Positions 11,372 through 22,109 are shown, numbered from the stretch's first letter. The stretch is DNA of 64,000 nucleotides from Corythucha ciliata (GCA_038030265.1 CM075942.1:37848751-37912750), one strand, 5' to 3'. Numbers and translations: made by a program. The notes: generated from the sequence alone by a model not told the origin.

Positions 11372-11939
11372 CAGCTTAAACAAACCCGGCAGCAAACAGT
11401 ACGGGGGAGGGTGAAACATTAATGAAACAAATCATGGTCTCAACATTACTACTTCTGGGACGGCTTAGGGGACCCGTATACAAAATGAAATGCACTCTTT
11501 CCGACCGCCAGCTGCCGGAGCGAAATTTTTTTTTATTATTCTTCCCTCCAGGCCTGCCGACCGTGAAGACGGTCCGGACGTCTACTCGACTCTGTACTCG
11601 ACTCAGTATTCACTGACTGTCCGATCTCGAAGATGTTGCTTTATAACAAAGCTCTCTCCATATCTGGCAAGGTTCAATGCTTTCAGTCCTAATTCCCTCT
11701 TTTCTGTAAACCATTCCATCTAATCTCCATCCCTTGTCTGAGCCCTTCAGTTTTGTATACGTTGTTAAAAATATAATACAGTGATTCATTCTCGATTTCC
11801 ATACCCTTTGTCCTTACTATCTATAGGCTACTGCATTATTTTCACAACATCTACAGTTCTTCAACCCCGCATGAATCATATTTGAAGCTCTTCTTAAACT
11901 AACAATTAACAAGCCCTATTTACACTGGAATAAAATTAA
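11372..11939. other. No gene seen
   Basis: Non-coding sequence downstream of the truncated integrase of element 2. Nothing recognised. Confidence 0.5.
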
Positions 11940-12260
11940 TCAATTAACCATATTCTTCAAGTCCATTTTCCGCCCTGTTACACTATTACCAAAAAATGAT
12001 TATTTTTGATTGGCCCAGCATAGTCAATATGGATTCTTTCCAAGGGTCCACTGGGAGTTTCCCAGCAATGGAATTCGCATTTACTTGGATTATTTCTAAC
12101 AAGCTGGCAATGTTTACAGTTCCGAATGTAATTATCAATATCATGATCGATTTTCGGCCACCAAACAAAACTTCTGGCCAAGCTCTCAGTTTTTGTGACT
12201 CCCTGAGTCCTTCATGGAGCTCATGAAGAATCCTACGTCTTAGAGTTGAAGGAATAACGA
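11940..12260 (-). pseudogene. Integrase fragment of gypsy element 2
   Basis: The finger is recognisable: LHELHEG (HxxxH) near 12215-12235, in a different frame from FVWWPKIDHDIDNYIRNCKHC (CxxC), then GPLERIHIDYAGP, which holds the first catalytic Asp. After about 11978 the frame meets stops, although a KWT-like trace continues to about 11940. The remaining DDE core and C-terminus are absent. Confidence 0.85.
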
Positions 12261-12495
12261 CCCTGGCATCGTGAAAAATGCAATCATGCTGTAATGAAAA
12301 TTAATTAATATTCAAACCGAATGAAACCTTGCACGTTCTTTCATTTCCCCTGTGAAGTGCGTCGAAAAGAGGTTTCAAAAACGGATCTTTCTGGGTCTCA
12401 GAGGCAATAATTTCAGCCGAAACTGGGAGTACTTCAACTTGTCGAAGAGCAAACACATCAAAATCGTCCATCATTTCGGTTTCTGCATGGCTTCC

Positions 12496-14031
12496 TTAAA
12501 TGGGAAGTCTTGATATTGAGTCGGCGTTGGAGTTCTCTTCTGTTTTCCTGTAAACGATGTCATAAGTGAAGGACTGAAGAAAAAGTGCGTAGTGTTGCAT
12601 TCTTGATGCCGACAAGGGAGGAATTTCTTTATTCGGGTGAAATATTGACGTTAGAGGACGATGATCAGTAATTAAAGTAAACTTCCGCCCGTACAGGTAT
12701 TTAAAAACACGTTTCACCCCGAAGACAATCGCCAATGCTTCTTTGTCTTTTTGACTGTACTTTTTTTCAGCTTCACTCAAGGTTCGACTTGCAAAAGATA
12801 TTGGTCTTTCAGAGCCATCTTCCATGACGTGGGATAAAACGGCTCCGACACCATAAGAGCTTGCATCCGTTGCTAATGTATTTTTCCTTTTCGGATGATA
12901 ATGTACGAGAACTAACTCCGAACTGAGCGCGTCTTTGATCCATTGAAACACTATTCGACATTTTTGATTAAAATTGAATTCTACGTTTTTCTTCAGAAGG
13001 GCATATAGCGGTTGGGCTATCGAACTCAAATTGGGGACAATTCTTCCATAAAAATTAACAAGTCCGATGAAAGCTTTGACTTCGGATGTATGTGTCGGTT
13101 CGGGAGCATCTTTGATAGCCACCACTTTGTAGGGGCATTTGTGAATGCCGTTTTCACTGATTTTAAAACCACAGTACTCAATTTCATTCTTGAAAAATTC
13201 GCTTTTCTCTTTGTTGATGCGCAAGTTATATTTTTCTAAACGAATAAAAACTTTTTCAAGTAACCTGTAATGGGAAGGGTAATCGACTGTGGCGAGGCAA
13301 ACATCATCAAAGAAAATAGCTACTCCTTCGATACCTTCTAAGACTTGTTCAATTGTTCGCTGCCAAATTGACGGCGCACAGCTGACGCCAAATGGAAGAC
13401 GGTTTTGTTGGAACAAGCCTAAGTGAGTGTTAAGTGTCAAAAGTTCTCTGTCGTCCGGGTGAATTTCAATATGAGTATAAGCCTGAGAAATATCGATTTT
13501 TGAATAAACTTGTTTATTGCCTAGTTTAACCAACAAATCCTCGATATTCGGTATAGGATGTTCATCGACAAGTAATTGAGGGTTCAGGGTTGTCTTAAAA
13601 TCCCCACAGAGACGAAAGCTCCCATTTTTTTTAACGACCGTCACCACTGGGGTAGCATACTTTGAACGTTCGACTTTAGTGATGACTCCTTCATTTTCAA
13701 CTCTCTTAATTTCTTGCGTAACACGTGGCAGTAAAGCAAAAGGCAGGGGTCTAGCTTTCCTGAAAAACGGCGTGGCACCGTCTTTCAAGCATATTCTGGC
13801 TTGAACTCCGGTGTCTTTACCAATTCCGTCAGAGAAAATAGTTTGAAATTTCTGGATTAAATTTTGAAGGTTATGCTCAATAGAAAATGAAATTGAATGA
13901 CATTGTGCATCATTCTTTTGGAAATTCATGAGGTCGTTCCAGTCTAACTTGAATTCTTGCATAAAATTCAAACGCAACATACTCTCAAATTTTTTTTTTA
14001 CAATGTAAAAAAAATGTTGCCCCCGTATCAA
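12496..14031 (-). pseudogene. Reverse transcriptase and RNase H of gypsy element 2
   Basis: One uninterrupted 511-residue frame, unusually well kept. RT: KARPLPFALLPRV, YATPVVTVVKKNGSFRLCGD, YSKIDISQAYTHIEI (first Asp), NRLPFGVSCAPSIWQR, and VAIFFDDVCLA, with FFDD in place of YxDD. RNase H: LATDASSYGVGAVLSHV, RPISFASRTLSEAEKKYS, DKEALAIVFGVKRF-like helix, LITDHRPL, ending NADSISRLPI. The first ~30 residues are a protease tail fused by a frameshift and deletion. The product would copy the element RNA into DNA, but without protease and integrase it is not autonomous. Confidence 0.93.
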
Positions 14032-14074
14032 TTTGAAATGTTACCTCTTTGGAGTCAACCCATATTTTCGTCAT
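14000..14074 (-). pseudogene. Protease remnant of gypsy element 2
   Basis: The catalytic segment FQIDTGAT is present near 14040. It is followed within about 20 residues by FKLDWNDL, which normally comes at the end of the domain. About 70-80 residues of the fold are therefore missing. A T/A homopolymer marks the junction near 14010, where the frame also changes. Confidence 0.75.
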
Positions 14075-14107
14075 GATTTTCTTTGTTGAAAGCGGTCTAG
14101 AAATAAC

Positions 14108-14947
14108 TTAAACTGATTCTTCTACTACACCGTTACACGATTCGCCTGAAATGGACAAATTGTCACGAACATCTTGTTCGATTGAAGAAATACTTGTTTT
14201 TCTTGGGCAAGCAGGGGCAATGTGACCCTTGTTCCTACAGCGATAGCAGGTTGCTTCTTTGAAACGGCAATTCGTTGAAGTGTGACCAGCTCGAGCACCG
14301 TGAATACATTTAGGAGTTCGGTGTTTCATGGTGTTCTTCGAGGTTTGCTGCATTTTAACACGAGCCGCATAATCGATATCCAAATCCTGAAAATTAATGA
14401 CTCGTAAAGCGTTTTCGTTGGCTTCAAAGGTGCACGATAATTCAGTTGCTTTGTCGAATTAGAGATTTTCCACGTTCATGAGATGTAATCTCAAATTTTC
14501 GTCTCGTGGGCCAAAAATCAACTGCGTACATAGTGCTTCGTCTAACCAAGCGTCGGGAAATTTATAATGGCGAGATTCTGTTTTCAATGTTGAGACGAAT
14601 TCTTTAGTTGTGTCACCGTCGCTCTGAGTTCTAGATTGAAACTTGAAACGTTGAGCGTATTTATTAGGTGCAATATCGAAAAATGTTGACAAAATAGTTA
14701 ACAACTGGTGAAAAGTTTTGAACTCAGGTGAATCCGGTTGGCACAGTGAATACACTTTCTCATAGGTGTGCTGTCCTATGGAGTCTAGAAGAGCCAATAC
14801 TTGCTTGTTTTCGGGAATGTCATACAAGCTAATGCAATTCGTCAACCGGTTGCTATAAGTCTCCCATGAACAAGTGGCCGGATCGAACTCGGGAAGTTTG
14901 AAAGTGGTGTTATTGGAAAACATCCTCGTCGCCAGTTTTGTATTCAA
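14108..14947 (-). pseudogene. Gag of gypsy element 2
   Basis: Starts at 14947 (MNTKLATRMF) close to the primer binding site. Capsid-like part 14459-14947 includes FDPATCSWETYSNRLTNCI and QSRTQSDGDTTKEFVSTLK, the gypsy gag pattern. An in-frame stop at 14459-14461 (after VENL) interrupts it, then the frame reopens. The C-terminal part has two knuckles: the second is intact (CYRCRNKGHIAPAC), while the first (CIHGARAGHTSTNC) lacks its second Cys. Confidence 0.9.
14921..14934 (-). other. Primer binding site of gypsy element 2
   Basis: The minus strand reads TGGCGACGAGGATG four bases inside the LTR end. The first eight bases are identical to the primer site of element 1, suggesting the same or a related tRNA primer. 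Confidence 0.65.
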
Positions 14948-14992
14948 GTGAACACGAAAATTGAAAGTTCATTTATTTTTGTGAATTGAGAC
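14939..14992 (-). repeat. 5' LTR end of gypsy element 2
   Basis: Begins TGTATTCAAGTGAAC and matches 7933-7986 for about 54 bases. The outer boundary of the LTR cannot be placed because similarity ends there. Confidence 0.65.
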
Positions 14993-14999
14993 AACAACA

Positions 15000-15831
15000 A
15001 TTAATAATCAGAAAACAACATAATATGGTAACGTTGGAAACTACAACAAGTAACCCTTGCAAGAGGTGACGAATGAGTCAAACCCGCGAAATTGGTTGCC
15101 CAAAATTGGTTTAGGGTTCGAACGGTTAGCTTAGCAATTTTTAAGGCGGGAATCGTCAGATTTGCTATAAGACGTGAATGCCATTTTTAGTGCATAACTT
15201 CAGATAAGATATTTTCGAGGCGCCAATTGTCATTTGTAAAACTCAGGCCCAACGTTGTATTAAAGAACTGGATTGCTCATCACTGCTGATAAAGAATAGC
15301 CATCAAATAAGCTCCGAGTGGAGCTTAAAGTGGATGAGAGGGGTGTAGTTTCAAAGTAAATACGGGAAGAGAGTTGTGTTGCCATAACTACACAAGAAGA
15401 GGGACAGGGTAATTGTTTATCAGGGGACGACCTGCCCCCTCAACGCCCCTCCAGTCCGCTGTGAGCAATCCAGGTTTATTTATCGTTGCTCAGGCCTTAG
15501 TTCAAGCGCTTAAACGCAAGCTGAAGCCGCTTGATGAACCTTATCGTGGTGTTTGTGCGGAGGTTTCACTTAATTTACCTGATGTCAAATTGTACTATTT
15601 GCCGGAATAAAAGGTTTCAGCGCGATTGAAGCTGTTACCTCAGAACCGAGAAGACGTGCTTCATCAGATGGCTAAGCACTTGTCCAGCACTGAGCTCTAT
15701 TAGGAGTTTTACAACAATACTGCTTCAAGTGATGAGCACGTGTTGAGTTTCACAACACACCCAATGTTGAATAGGATGATCCGTTTAGCCATTAATCACT
15801 CAAGCGTTAGTTGCCCACCATTTCTAGGGCG
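15000..15831. other. No gene seen
   Basis: Contains degenerate AAGGCGGGAATCGTCAG-type motifs near 15145 that echo the tandem repeat at 15832. A short frame at 15413-15610 lacks any recognisable domain. Confidence 0.5.
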
Positions 15832-15975
15832 ATAAAATCGCAAGTTTAGCCATTTTCAAGGCGTGAATGATCAGTATGACCATTTTAAGGTCGCATAGAG
15901 CCATGTTGGCCTATCTTAAGGCGTGAATGTTCAGTTTGGCTATTTCAAGGGCGCGAATAGTCAGTACGGTCATTT
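15832..15975 (+). repeat. Degenerate tandem repeat, 30-55 bp spacing
   Basis: Repeated variants of CATTTTAAGGCGTGAATGGTCAGT-like motif (shortened here: AAGGCGTGAATG, GTCAGTAYGG). At least four diverged copies are visible. Confidence 0.55.
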
Positions 15976-16084
15976 TAGGGCGAGGATAACTGGATATACT
16001 ATAGTCACCCAGATAATTTTCAGGTGACGAATCGTCATTTAGTCAAGTTTATGGTGTCGACTGCCGAACGGTTATAGTTTAGAC

Positions 16085-16140
16085 ATTTAAGGCGCGTTTA
16101 CACGGTTCAATCTCATTACTCAAATTTCATTGATTCAATC
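16085..16140 (+). repeat. Single end of a TAA-type MITE
   Basis: TAA followed by GGCGCGTTTACACGGTT resembles the ends of the MITEs at 9233 and 19263 (GCSCC...TTTACACG). No matching opposite end was found, so it is a truncated copy at best. Confidence 0.35.
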
Positions 16141-16660
16141 AAATGGGGAACATGCACATTTTTGTAGCACTGGTGTTTCTTGAAGACGGCTCTTCAACAA
16201 GGCAATTGCTCACATTAAACATCGAAATTAATCAAGGTTTTTTTTTTTTTAAAGCGAATTTTTTTAAACATTTTGAGCGGGGGTTTCATGACGTCAAAGG
16301 GCATAGTTAATGAAATGGATGGTGAGGTGATGAGGGGGGAAGATGTGTTTTCTGAGATGATTTGAATGCGGAACTTTTCCTGTTCTTGATTAATACGAGT
16401 TTTAACTCAGAGGGAAATTGAGATCCGAGTCATTCCCGTAAATAGTTGATACATTAGTATTTTTTGTGTGGTATTTAACAAATTTGAATGGTGTGGTATT
16501 TAATAAATTTATAAGTATATAAGATTTAAATAAAATAAAATGTGTGTGGTAATAAAATGTACTGATATGATGTATTTTTAAATATACAAATATGCACGAG
16601 GAAGACCACCAGACCACCTCCCTTCTCGTGACACTCAGGAGTGTAGGAGAATCTATTTTT
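16141..16660. other. No gene seen
   Basis: AT-rich, with several TATATAAG/AATAAAATG words around 16500-16570. It leads into a possible splice acceptor at 16667. Confidence 0.5.
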
Positions 16661-16667
16661 GTCGCAG

Positions 16668-17057
16668 GGGAAGGATAGCGAGCTGAAGGTGGAAAATGTC
16701 TTTCGAGGACCTCCACCTCTCCCACTACCACAACATCACTCGGCGGTGCTTCCGCACATTCAATTCAACATCAACACAAACAACAGGAAAAAACTGAGAA
16801 AGCACTTCATGACCTTGAACCCTCACCAGGATTTTTCCCCTTCACACCAATGCACCGGGAGGAGGGGGGCCTCTTCGTTCTGGTCTGGGGTTGATGGCAG
16901 GCCATCGTGCGAGCCGTGGTGCCTTGGACTTCACATGAACAAAAGTTTAAATGGAGTCTCCTCTAGTCCTCTTTCTTTGCTCGACTCCCCCCTCACACCG
17001 CTCGAAAACGTTGTGGAGGGCACCCCCCCCTCGCCGCGCACCCGATCATCGGCATGA
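16668..17057 (+). CDS. Possible coding exon, unknown protein
   Basis: A pyrimidine-rich stretch ending TTTTTGTCGCAG (to 16667) is a good 3' splice-site shape. The frame after it is open to a TGA at 17055 and encodes a Pro/Ser-rich tail (SSSPLSLLDSPLTPLENVVE). Base composition is much richer in G/C than the surroundings. However, another frame over 16677-16898 is also open and looks equally protein-like, so period-3 support is ambiguous. No domain is recognised. It may be noise in G/C-rich DNA. Confidence 0.22.
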   Translation, partial: GKDSELKVENVFRGPPPLPLPQHHSAVLPHIQFNINTNNRKKLRKHFMTLNPHQDFSPSHQCTGRRGASSFWSGVDGRPSCEPWCLGLHMNKSLNGVSSSPLSLLDSPLTPLENVVEGTPPSPRTRSSA

Positions 17058-18662
17058 GTTGCCGACTTGTGCCAGTTCATCGTTCGCCTTCCGCAGTGAT
17101 TGTGTTGTTTCGTTACCTGCTTGGGAAGAGTGGGAAGCCTCGTTCGAGGCAGTTGCGTGGTTAAATTTTGTTATTTGATAATTTTTATGATTTTAACTGT
17201 GTTTCATGTGGCTACATTTGCTATTAAAATTCCTGGAGATGTGTTACCTTATATTTTCGGCGTGTTCCCAAGTGGGGGTGCTGGTATTGTTTTCAATCAG
17301 TGAGAAACAGTGAGATCGTCTTGAGTTGTTACCTTTCCCGGAAGAAGAAGAAGAAAGCGACCGAACAAAGTAATGGACAAACTGCTTCTCATAGGTAAGG
17401 CACTGCTCAAGTCTCTTTCATCTTACCTATACAACACAATTATGTTGAAGTTGGAAGAGTTTTGCCATGATGGGTATGCCCACCTGTTGCTCCCTTGGAA
17501 TTCGTCATCCCAGACTTGACTGCATGTTATGACCTACTTGAATATTTTTTTCCCGATTATCTCGGAAATGAGGACGTCTTTCTTGGTTTACAATAGCTCT
17601 GAGTCTAGAATTTTTGATGATGATTTTGCATCTACGAAATTGCGTAATTCGTTCCATATTATTATGAAAGCGGCTAGCCTTGAGATAATGTAAGATCTTT
17701 AGCTAACGATTAGGTATTATGGAGAGAGGTGTGTTTGATTATAATTGTAAGACTGGATGCTTATAGTATATATTTGCTAATGAGAATGACACTGCCATTT
17801 TAATGTGTTTTCATGGATTTCCATTGTACGAAACGTGGTAGGAGGGGGTGTCGATTAGAGGAAATGCAACCTGTGTTGCAGGAAGGGGGGGATGATATTT
17901 TTGCAATGAATTCTCACGAACACCGACAACGTCACATTCATTTTGTTGCGTTTCAGCTTTTTAGAATGACGTCTGCCAGCCCGTCAACTTTTTTTCTCGC
18001 TTTGTCTCTCGATATTTTCGTGGGTAAAGGGAAGAATGACTGGTTCTGGTTTTCCTTAGCTTTCTCTTTTTCCGTTAGATCCCTAAAAATTCACGCGTTG
18101 GAAGTGTAGGAACGTGCAAAAGTCTGCCATGTGGAGATTGCAGGATTTGATGCCAGCCTGCTTGTTCTTACATTCCGCATGGGGAAGTGAGAAAAATGTC
18201 TTCCTCTATTTCCAACGGGGCTTAACTGCTTGAGTGCTGACTGAGCCGTGAACCGGTAAAATGCCATTGTATTGCTAAGTTGACTTGCAAAGTTCCAATT
18301 TATAATTATAACGAACATGCGAGCACCTTCATTTATCGTATAATTTAAGCCCGGATCGCACGATGAAATTTCTGAAGAAATATTGCTTGAGAATTTGTAG
18401 AAACGTATAATATGTTCCTTGGTAGTGACTAGTGACCGGACTTGAGAAAAACTAGCATGCAATATTGCTTCAGAAACTATGTTCAAAAACATCGAGAAAT
18501 TGGGCTGTACTGAGGTTACACTTTTTATACCGGCAATCCCTCTGAAACAGACAAAAGAGAACGGGGAGTTTGCATTTTTTTCGAGAATTTGCGTAATATT
18601 GTCTGATTAGATTATGTGTAGATTAGTTTGAGTTTGAAAACAATTAGGGCTAATATTAAATG
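17058..18662. other. No gene confirmed
   Basis: A textbook 5' splice-site shape (CATAG/GTAAGG) occurs at 17392-17398 after a short ATG frame starting at 17371 (MDKLLLI). That could be a first exon, but nothing else supports it. The rest shows no features. Confidence 0.35.
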
Positions 18663-18686
18663 CACTTTAAAAAAGATGAAATCCAC
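18663..18686 (+). repeat. 24-bp direct repeat, left copy
   Basis: Begins CACTTTAAAAAAGATG and is identical to 20372-20395. The pair brackets the inverted-repeat element at 18692-20336, but with 5 bp on the left and 35 bp on the right, so it is not a standard target duplication. Confidence 0.8.
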
Positions 18687-18691
18687 GTACT

Positions 18692-20336
18692 AGGGGAATG
18701 TCAGTAATGTCCGACGCCGATTTGATCGCTGATTTTTGTGTGTGTTCTACATCTTAATCGATATTAGACACGTGTCCTCACGAACTTACCAATGAGCCCT
18801 GTGGGCCCCAAAAAATCCCAAAAAAGTCGGAATTTCAAAATTTTGGCAAATTGGAGAAAATGTTGCCGATTATGGAGGGAGCCCTATTCTAGAATATGTG
18901 CTTCACAAAAAGGATGTCACCCAATATTTTTACTCATTATTAAATGACTCTCAACCTTTTTCATTAGCGTAGAAAATATTTCGCGAAATCACACTCTTTT
19001 GTCCCAGGGGACTCCCTGCGGATTTTGTTCAATACGTGAGGTTTTGTTGGAAATCATATTTTTACGGGTTGAATTTATCTTTGCCCTTCCTATTCAATAT
19101 TTTTCCTGGAAAGCCAATGAAATTAGCTTTCAAATGAGCCCCCGTCCATGTCTGTACCTCATTTTGAGGGGGCGCTGTGATTTTTGAAATGCTATCCCAG
19201 AAAAATATTTTTTTGGCGCTGTAGAACTGCTTGAAAAATTTATTGAGAGTAATTCTTTATAAAGCCCCTTTTACACGAGTAAGTTTTTGGATCAAAAATA
19301 AGCACAAAGTCTAGCGGCGCGAATTGGAAACGTTAAGGTCAAAATTATGTTCAACATTTTAACGAAGCCAACTTGGGGGTTTTACACGCCTTGTACTTAA
19401 TTTTGTTCAAAGAGAGCTATAACCTGACGTTTCTAACATAGCTGATGTTTAACCCATTGTTTAGTTTAGTTTTGTCTTTTTGTGTTTGGCTTTCGCGGGC
19501 ATGAAATCATGAATAGGAAAAGTGTAATTCGCAATTTAGTCGCACACAATGACAACAAACAAAACGATTTATCTCTCTTGACTCTTGAGAGATGAGTTCA
19601 GTATCAACCCCTCCCGTTTTCTCTAGTGATAAAGTGTATGTTTAGTTCAAAAAGTTCTCACACGACACCAGCGCACTTTGATCAAAAATTTCCAACTAGT
19701 TGGAATTTTTTGAACAAAAAACTTACTGAGGGTTTTACACGGTCAAGTTTTTTGAACAAGCCCGTTTGTTCAAATTTTTGAACAAAAAACATACTCGTGT
19801 AAAAGGGCTTAAGATGGAACTAAAAAAAAAAATTTAAGTCGACAAGAGTTTTCATTATCAACATATTAATTTGTTCTCGCCCGAAATGAGGATTTGAGGC
19901 GAATTTTTGTCCATTTTCGAGGGTAATTGAGACGAAAATTAAAAGCGGGGTCTGTTTTCGTTTTTATTGTGGTTTCTTGCGGTGCTGAATTCAAAACTGA
20001 TGAGCATTTAATTGTTGAAAAACTTTTAAAGGTAGTTTGATTCGTAGAAGATCGTATTTTAGTGTAATTTACTCCTTTAAATCAAAAACTATGGCTCTGA
20101 GATTTTTTAAATATATTTTTTTCGAGTTTCTCACACCAATTTCCTCGCAAAAAACACATGAAATTTGTCGGAAAACAAACTTTTGAAATTCCGACTTTTT
20201 TGGGCTTCGGGATTTTTTGGGGGCCCCCACAGGGCCCATTGGCAAGTTCGGGAGGACACGTGTCTAATACTTTTTGATGTAAAACACACAAAAAATCGGC
20301 GGTCTAATCGGCGTCGGACATTACTGACATTCCCCT
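18692..20336. mobile_element. Inverted-repeat element, 1.65 kb, no transposase
   Basis: The first ~160 bp are inverse to the last ~160 bp, starting AGGGGAATGTCAGTAATGTC at both ends. About 85 percent similar. The inner part of the arms includes a run around GGGCCCTGTGGGCCC. No target duplication is clear and no transposase frame is visible. It holds a nested MITE at 19263-19808; without it the element is about 1.1 kb. Superfamily unknown. Confidence 0.75.
19263..19808. mobile_element. PIF/Harbinger-like MITE, 546 bp, TSD TAA
   Basis: Begins AGCCCCTTTTACACGAGTA; ends with the inverse (TACTCGTGTAAAAGGGCT). TAA flanks at 19260-19262 and 19809-19811. Inside, the subterminal word GGTTTTACACG recurs near 19378 and 19729. 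It is nested in the element at 18692-20336 and so is younger. Confidence 0.78.
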
Positions 20337-20371
20337 CGTTGGATGCCTGACTCTTTATTTTTGATATTTTC

Positions 20372-20395
20372 CACTTTAAAAAAGATGAAATCCAC
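20372..20395 (+). repeat. 24-bp direct repeat, right copy
   Basis: Identical to 18663-18686. It lies between the inverted-repeat element and the unknown coding fragment. Confidence 0.8.
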
Positions 20396-20457
20396 TTTTA
20401 GCCCAGTAAAATAAGGTGTCGAAGGTTGCATTAATTAGGGTAGATGATTTTTTTGTT

Positions 20458-20763
20458 TCATGTTGTTGGGGGTGGTGTAGGTATGATGTGCTCAAATTGT
20501 TGACCTCGAAAAACCTCGGGATCCTTGAATTCGGGAAAGACGACGCAATTTTTGATTTTTTTCGGGTTTAGGCACTTTTTTTGCTTAAGTAGCCATTTAT
20601 CGACTGTGACTGCGAAGTAAAATTTTAAAGCAGACAAAATTTCCGACAATACTAGTCCAAAGCGGGATCTAGAGGTATCACAGTATCTAAGATAGAGATC
20701 GTCAAATGTAGGATAACTTTTCAAAATTGACAAATGATGCTGATGTTTCCACGTCTTCATCAT
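20458..20763 (-). CDS. Unknown repeated protein fragment, copy 1
   Basis: A 101-residue frame containing FDDLYLRYCDTSRSRF, LVLSEILSALKFYF, DKWLLKQ and DPEVFRGQQFEHIIPTP. The key point is that a diverged inverted copy at 24134-24440 conserves these words at the protein level (FDELYL, LVFLEIFSSLKSYF, EKWL, DPDVFRGQQFEHVIPAP). That pattern implies the region was translated and under selection before or during its spread. The function is unknown. The ATG follows a TTACAG, so an exon start is possible. No catalytic motif is recognised. Confidence 0.5.
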   Translation of the reverse strand: MMKTWKHQHHLSILKSYPTFDDLYLRYCDTSRSRFGLVLSEILSALKFYFAVTVDKWLLKQKKCLNPKKIKNCVVFPEFKDPEVFRGQQFEHIIPTPPPTT

Positions 20764-21425
20764 CTGTAACTACGTGGAATCATTTTAGTGGTCAAAATGG
20801 TACATGGCCTTCAGATTTAGGCTAAACGTTCCAACAAAGGGAAGGCACAACGATAACTGTCGCCCAAGAAGCTCCGTAACTAGTAACTACATTGATCAAT
20901 AATGCATTGTTGATAGATGTAGTTCCTAATTGCATTAGTTGGTACGGCCATTACTCGTACAAGGCTGTAATCGTCTTCGTTATATTCGTGACCACGTTGG
21001 ATTCGTTTAATGGTCGTTCTCACAAAATTAGACCATGACGACTTCTGTAACACCAATGTTTCGATAACTATAATAGGTACAGTTAATTTTTAGCATTTAT
21101 TTCTTTATAGGAAGTAGATCACAAACGCATGTAACTCATCCGGCAATGACATAATTGTGTCTGAAAATGTCTGATAAACGAATACTTTATGAGTGAAAAT
21201 TGAGAAGTAATGCACTATTTCAACTAAATGATAGCATGGACGTCAAAAGTTATAAAAAATATATTACAATCCACCCTTTTCTCTTGGAAGAGCCTGACAG
21301 AAGACGCGTATCCTTGACACTTGTAACGTAGTCTATAAGAAATGTCGAAATGTCTTCCGTGTCGCCTTCTATATCCGTGGGGTCTTCTATATCTACACAG
21401 TCAAAAAATCCACGAGTGGGTCCGG
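20764..21425. other. No gene seen
   Basis: AT-rich sequence between two coding fossils on the minus strand. Nothing recognised. Confidence 0.45.
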
Positions 21426-21644
21426 TCAATTCTCACATGACTCGCCTCTGCAATTAATGCAGAGCGTAGAACACTTGAGGCCGGCTTTTCTGCACCCACA
21501 TGCATTGGTACAACCCTTCTTACAGGCGCAGGAAACCGTCTTCAAGAGTAGGGAGGGAGTAGGATCATTAGACATTTTTTTCGGAATGAGTCCTTGCAGT
21601 GATAGGACCCATCCCAATTTCAATGGGCTCTTCTCGTTTCCCAA
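21426..21644 (-). CDS. CXC (tesmin-like) cysteine-rich C-terminal fragment
   Basis: The last ~35 residues read SCACKKGCTNACGCRKAGLKCS then CxxC-type pairs (LCINC, SCEN). This Cys spacing with CKKGC...CGCRKAGLKC resembles the CXC/tesmin-type DNA- or metal-binding motif found at the C-terminus of large, often repeated arthropod proteins. The upstream part (TPSLLLKTV) fits the usual lead-in. The stop at 21426 follows SCEN. Only the terminal piece is here; a start or the body of the protein is not seen, so it is probably a last exon or a fossil from a mobile element. Confidence 0.5.
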   Translation of the reverse strand: MGNEKSPLKLGWVLSLQGLIPKKMSNDPTPSLLLKTVSCACKKGCTNACGCRKAGLKCSTLCINCRGESCEN

Positions 21645-22076
21645 CCATTTTTGAACCTGAAACAGATCAGGCGACGGGAGATATGAAAAATCTCGAAATT
21701 ATATAGAAAATAAGGAGATTATGGTCCCCACCACGGGAGTATTTTGCTATACGTACTTCGTCCTATAAAGCAATGGTTTTCAACCTTTTGCGGCTCGTGA
21801 CCCTCTAAATTCTGCTATAATTTCTTCACGACCCATGTGCATAATATACTATTTAGGTGTGGGGGGGGGGCATTTGGGATTTCAGTGACTATACACGTTA
21901 CTGTGAAAGCCCGAATCCTATACTGAAAGCCCAAACTCAACGGTGACTGTCACATTCACCATAGCAGAGAAAATTATACAAATTTATTGAATACAGTAAC
22001 GCCCTTAATTATTTTTAATATAAGCTCAGGAATCAATCGACTAAGAAGGGCAAAACAAAAACGACACTTTTATCCA

Positions 22077-22109
22077 GTTTCGACGGTGGAATTTCCCCGT
22101 CCTCATCAG
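22077..22109 (-). ncRNA. Hammerhead ribozyme-like core, minus strand
   Basis: Reads CTGATGAG, then GACGG, a 10-nt loop, CCGTC, then GAAAC. This matches the conserved box CUGAUGAG, a 5-bp stem II and the GAAA box in order. I could not place a convincing stem III or cleavage triplet after it (CTGGATAAAAG follows), so activity is doubtful. Confidence 0.5.

Larger units (their letters stand above)
11940..14992 (-). mobile_element. Ty3/gypsy LTR retrotransposon 2, truncated
   Basis: Minus-strand gag, protease remnant, RT, RNase H and the start of integrase, preceded by a primer binding site and an LTR end. It is a different family from element 1: protein sequences are clearly diverged and the LTR ends differ. 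It lacks most of integrase. Gag has an in-frame stop, the protease is mostly deleted, and the integrase finger is frameshifted. Confidence 0.93.

Noticed and set aside
18091..18492. 133-residue open frame on the minus strand
   Set aside because: No domain or plausible neighbouring exon; sequence reads as random.
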